A stretch of DNA of 29,618 bases from Bacteroidota bacterium (GTDB lineage Bacteria > Bacteroidota > Bacteroidia > NS11-12g > UBA955): contig SXYY01000058.1 in assembly GCA_005788145.1 (NCBI GenBank), positions 1 through 29,618 of the forward strand. Reading direction: 5' to 3'. Under the pieces are notes generated by a model. The model saw only the letters and a program-made list of their open reading frames with translations, made no database searches and was not told the origin of the DNA. The translations under genes were made by a program, and so were the position numbers. The stretch's first letter is position 1. Each line of letters starts with the position of its first letter. Below are positions 28,801 through 29,618 of the stretch, in pieces.

Positions 28801-29216
28801 TGTTGGAGTTTGATCGTATCACAGAGCGCGGTGGCGTTTTGGGTGCGATGGAGACCATGTATCAACGCGGAAAAATCCAGGAAGAGAGTTTGTACTATGA
28901 AACCTTGAAGCATACGGGAGAGTTTCCAATCATTGGGGTGAACACATTCTTGAGCTCTAAGGGATCGCCCACGGTGTTGCCAGGTGAGGTGATTCGCAGT
29001 ACCGACGAAGAGAAGCAATTCCAGATCCAAAAGGTGGCCAATCAGCACGCTTTCTTTGGCGAGCGCAGCGAAGCTTTGTTGTCGCGGATGCAGGAAAAGG
29101 CCATCGCCAACGAAAACTTGTTTGCTGAATTGATGGAGGCCTGTAAGGTTTGTACTTTGGGACAGATTACTGAGGCTTTGTTCTCGGTGGGCGGACAGTA
29201 TCGCCGGAATATGTAA
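25839..29216 (+). CDS. icmF: Fused isobutyryl-CoA mutase IcmF
   Basis: An 1125-residue adenosylcobalamin enzyme that interconverts isobutyryl-CoA and n-butyryl-CoA, carrying its own MeaI-type GTPase chaperone. The N-terminal B12-binding domain (about 8-140) has RVVTAASLFDGHDAAINVMRRII with the cobalt-coordinating His, then SYQGGHNEYFKYM and GGGGGVILPEEI. The GTPase domain (about 195-400) has GTGGAGKSS, ETSGIGQSD and ALNKFDKRGA. The C-terminal mutase TIM barrel has AGIYPFKREGEDPTRMFAGEGG, SMTINGPAPMLLGFFMNAAI and ISGYHIAEAGANPISQLAFTL. The domain order B12-GTPase-mutase separates it from ordinary methylmalonyl-CoA mutase. METTVYVPKNKVRVV matches the usual N-terminus. Related activities on isovaleryl/pivalyl-CoA are possible. 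Confidence 0.95.
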   Translation: METTVYVPKNKVRVVTAASLFDGHDAAINVMRRIIQSTGCEVIHLGHDRSVQEVVETAIQEDANAIAMTSYQGGHNEYFKYMYDLLKARGAEHIKIFGGGGGVILPEEIKELMDYGITRIYSPDDGRAMGLQGMINDLVMQADYPTGAHLQGEEKKLNAGVQAKLDIARLISAAENYPDQNKAILDDLRGQAKSIKTPVLGITGTGGAGKSSLVDELVRRFLADFPEKKLAIISIDPSKRKTGGALLGDRIRMNSINHDRVYMRSMATRQANLALSSHVDDAVSILKVAGYDLIVVETSGIGQSDTMITEHSDVALYVMTPEYGAATQLEKIDMLDYADVVALNKFDKRGALDALRDVRKQFQRNHKLFETEVDQMPVFGTIASQFNDPGMNSLYRTLMDTIAQKTGAVLGSEYVSGTEMSEKIFIIPPHRNRYLSEIAENNRKYDEQAREQRKIAQRMYALTESVEQLKESGASAELLSQLEAELAKVSAELLPKNRALVEGWSGVQALYKAPEYVFKVRDKELRMATHTESLSHIQVPKISTPRYEAWGDWLHWQLQENVPGEFPYTAGIYPFKREGEDPTRMFAGEGGPERTNKRFHYVSLGMPAKRLSTAFDSVTLYGRDPHTRPDIYGKIGNAGVSICCLDDAKKLYSGFNLADPKTSVSMTINGPAPMLLGFFMNAAIDQQCELYIKSQGMEKEVYAKIDAMYAAKGLERPKYNGPLPEGNDGLGLMLLGVTGEDVLEKAKYEEIKAWTLSQVRGTVQADILKEDQAQNTCIFSTEFALRLMGDVQHYFIANKVRNFYSVSISGYHIAEAGANPISQLAFTLSNGFTYVEYYLSRGMHIDDFAPNLSFFFSNGIDPEYAVIGRVARRLWAKAMKLKYGGNARSQMLKYHIQTSGRSLHAQEIDFNDIRTTLQALYAIYDNCNSLHTNAYDEAITTPTEESVRRAMAIQLIINRELGLAKNENPLQGSFIIEELTDLVEEAVLLEFDRITERGGVLGAMETMYQRGKIQEESLYYETLKHTGEFPIIGVNTFLSSKGSPTVLPGEVIRSTDEEKQFQIQKVANQHAFFGERSEALLSRMQEKAIANENLFAELMEACKVCTLGQITEALFSVGGQYRRNM

Positions 29217-29234
29217 TTAAGGCAAAGGTTACAA

Positions 29235-29264
29235 TTTGCTGGTATGAACTCATAGATAATTTTG
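29235..29264 (+). promoter_or_regulatory. Putative distal hutU promoter TTTG-N18-TAATTTTG
   Basis: TTTG at 29235-29238 and TAATTTTG at 29257-29264 match both Bacteroidota elements with an 18-nt spacer. This predicts a start near 29268 and a leader of about 95 nt ahead of hutU. A 9-codon ORF (29277-29306) lies in that leader. Confidence 0.5.
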
Positions 29265-29342
29265 CAACGATTGGGTATGAAGCCCAGAGAAAGTGGATTC
29301 AGTTGACGATGAAGTTTTGAGGTTTGGCAAACACTTATTGAC

Positions 29343-29350
29343 TAACTTTG
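29343..29350 (+). promoter_or_regulatory. Putative proximal hutU promoter, -7 element TAACTTTG
   Basis: TAACTTTG matches TAnnTTTG, 13 nt before the hutU ATG. A TTTG at 29323-29326 is 16 nt upstream, slightly short. It could act in tandem with the distal promoter. Confidence 0.45.
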
Positions 29351-29363
29351 TACCTTTCTTGGT

Positions 29364-29618
29364 ATGAGCGAATTCACAGGTAAATCACGGGTATTGAAGT
29401 CTCCCACGGGCAGTAAATTGAATTGTAAAGGTTGGGTTCAAGAAGCGGCCTATCGGATGTTGCACAACAACTTGGATCCCGATGTGGCGGAACGTCCGGA
29501 AGATTTGATTGTATATGGAGGTTTGGGAAAAGCAGCGCGCAATTGGCCTGCGTTTGACGATATCTGTCGGGCTTTGTTGGACCTGAATAACGATGAAACG
29601 TTGATGGTTCAGAGCGGA
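29364..29618 (+). CDS. hutU: Urocanate hydratase, N-terminal part (runs off the window)
   Basis: The first 85 codons are present. The translation includes GWVQEAAYRMLHNNLDPDVA, then ERPEDLIVYGGLGKAARNW and DETLMVQSG, which match the highly conserved N-terminus of urocanase (HutU) nearly throughout. Urocanase is the NAD-dependent second enzyme of histidine degradation and converts urocanate to imidazolone propionate. The rest of the gene lies beyond the right edge. The start MSEFTGKSRVLKSPTGSKLN follows the promoter elements. No histidine-utilisation neighbours are visible in this window. Confidence 0.93.
   Translation, partial: MSEFTGKSRVLKSPTGSKLNCKGWVQEAAYRMLHNNLDPDVAERPEDLIVYGGLGKAARNWPAFDDICRALLDLNNDETLMVQSG

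Noticed and set aside
1..29618. CRISPR arrays, tRNA/rRNA genes, insertion sequences, prophage genes
   Set aside because: No regularly spaced direct repeats, cloverleaf-like segments, transposase motifs or phage structural genes were recognised on reading both strands.

Overview
The window is chromosomal DNA from a member of the Bacteroidota. Supporting evidence: type IX secretion (T9SS) C-terminal sorting domains of both classes (type B at the left edge, type A on the 1482-residue protein), a short primary sigma factor of the Bacteroidota kind, GSCFA and CarboxypepD-reg-like proteins, a MoaC-MoaB fusion, almost no Shine-Dalgarno sequences, and many TAnnTTTG (-7) promoter elements close to start codons. 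I cannot place it below phylum level. No tRNA, rRNA, CRISPR array, insertion sequence or prophage gene was seen.

Layout. 1-140: end of a T9SS cargo protein, then a bidirectional terminator. 314-5194 (minus strand): rpoD, feoB, feoA, aroE and a DedA protein; feoA/feoB overlap by ATGA. 5262-6856 (plus): a 49-residue cysteine-rich lipoprotein and ahcY. 6853-10297 (minus): an unrecognised multi-pass membrane protein downstream of parE. 10370-16582 (plus): a compact molybdenum cofactor (Moco) run: lipoprotein, moaA, moeA, TSUP transporter, moaD, moeB/thiF, moaE and moaC-moaB. 16631-18589 (minus): a CarboxypepD-reg-like secreted protein and a chromate-family transporter. 18575-19189 (plus): a lipoprotein that overlaps its neighbours at both ends. 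19138-19995 (minus): a GSCFA protein. 20090-24900 (plus): a large beta-helix/PKD T9SS cargo and a small membrane protein, ended by a terminator. 24960-25655 (minus): a lipoprotein. 25839-29216 (plus): fused isobutyryl-CoA mutase IcmF. 29364 to the edge: start of urocanate hydratase.

How the genes work together. The Moco run covers cyclic pyranopterin monophosphate formation (MoaA, MoaC), sulfur transfer to molybdopterin (MoaD, MoaE, the MoeB-like E1) and metal insertion (MoaB/MogA-like domain, MoeA). A TSUP permease sits in the middle and a lipoprotein at the head. FeoAB imports ferrous iron. The other genes are housekeeping (sigma factor, topoisomerase IV subunit B, shikimate dehydrogenase, SAH hydrolase), catabolism (IcmF, HutU) or envelope and secreted proteins.

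No wholly new system is evident. The most unusual signals are two long GC-rich hairpins inside coding sequence (in moeB and in the PKD protein gene), a recurring -7 element placed 4-6 nt before ATG that predicts nearly leaderless mRNAs, the TSUP permease inside the Moco operon, and a MoeB-like enzyme lacking all zinc-binding CxxC motifs.
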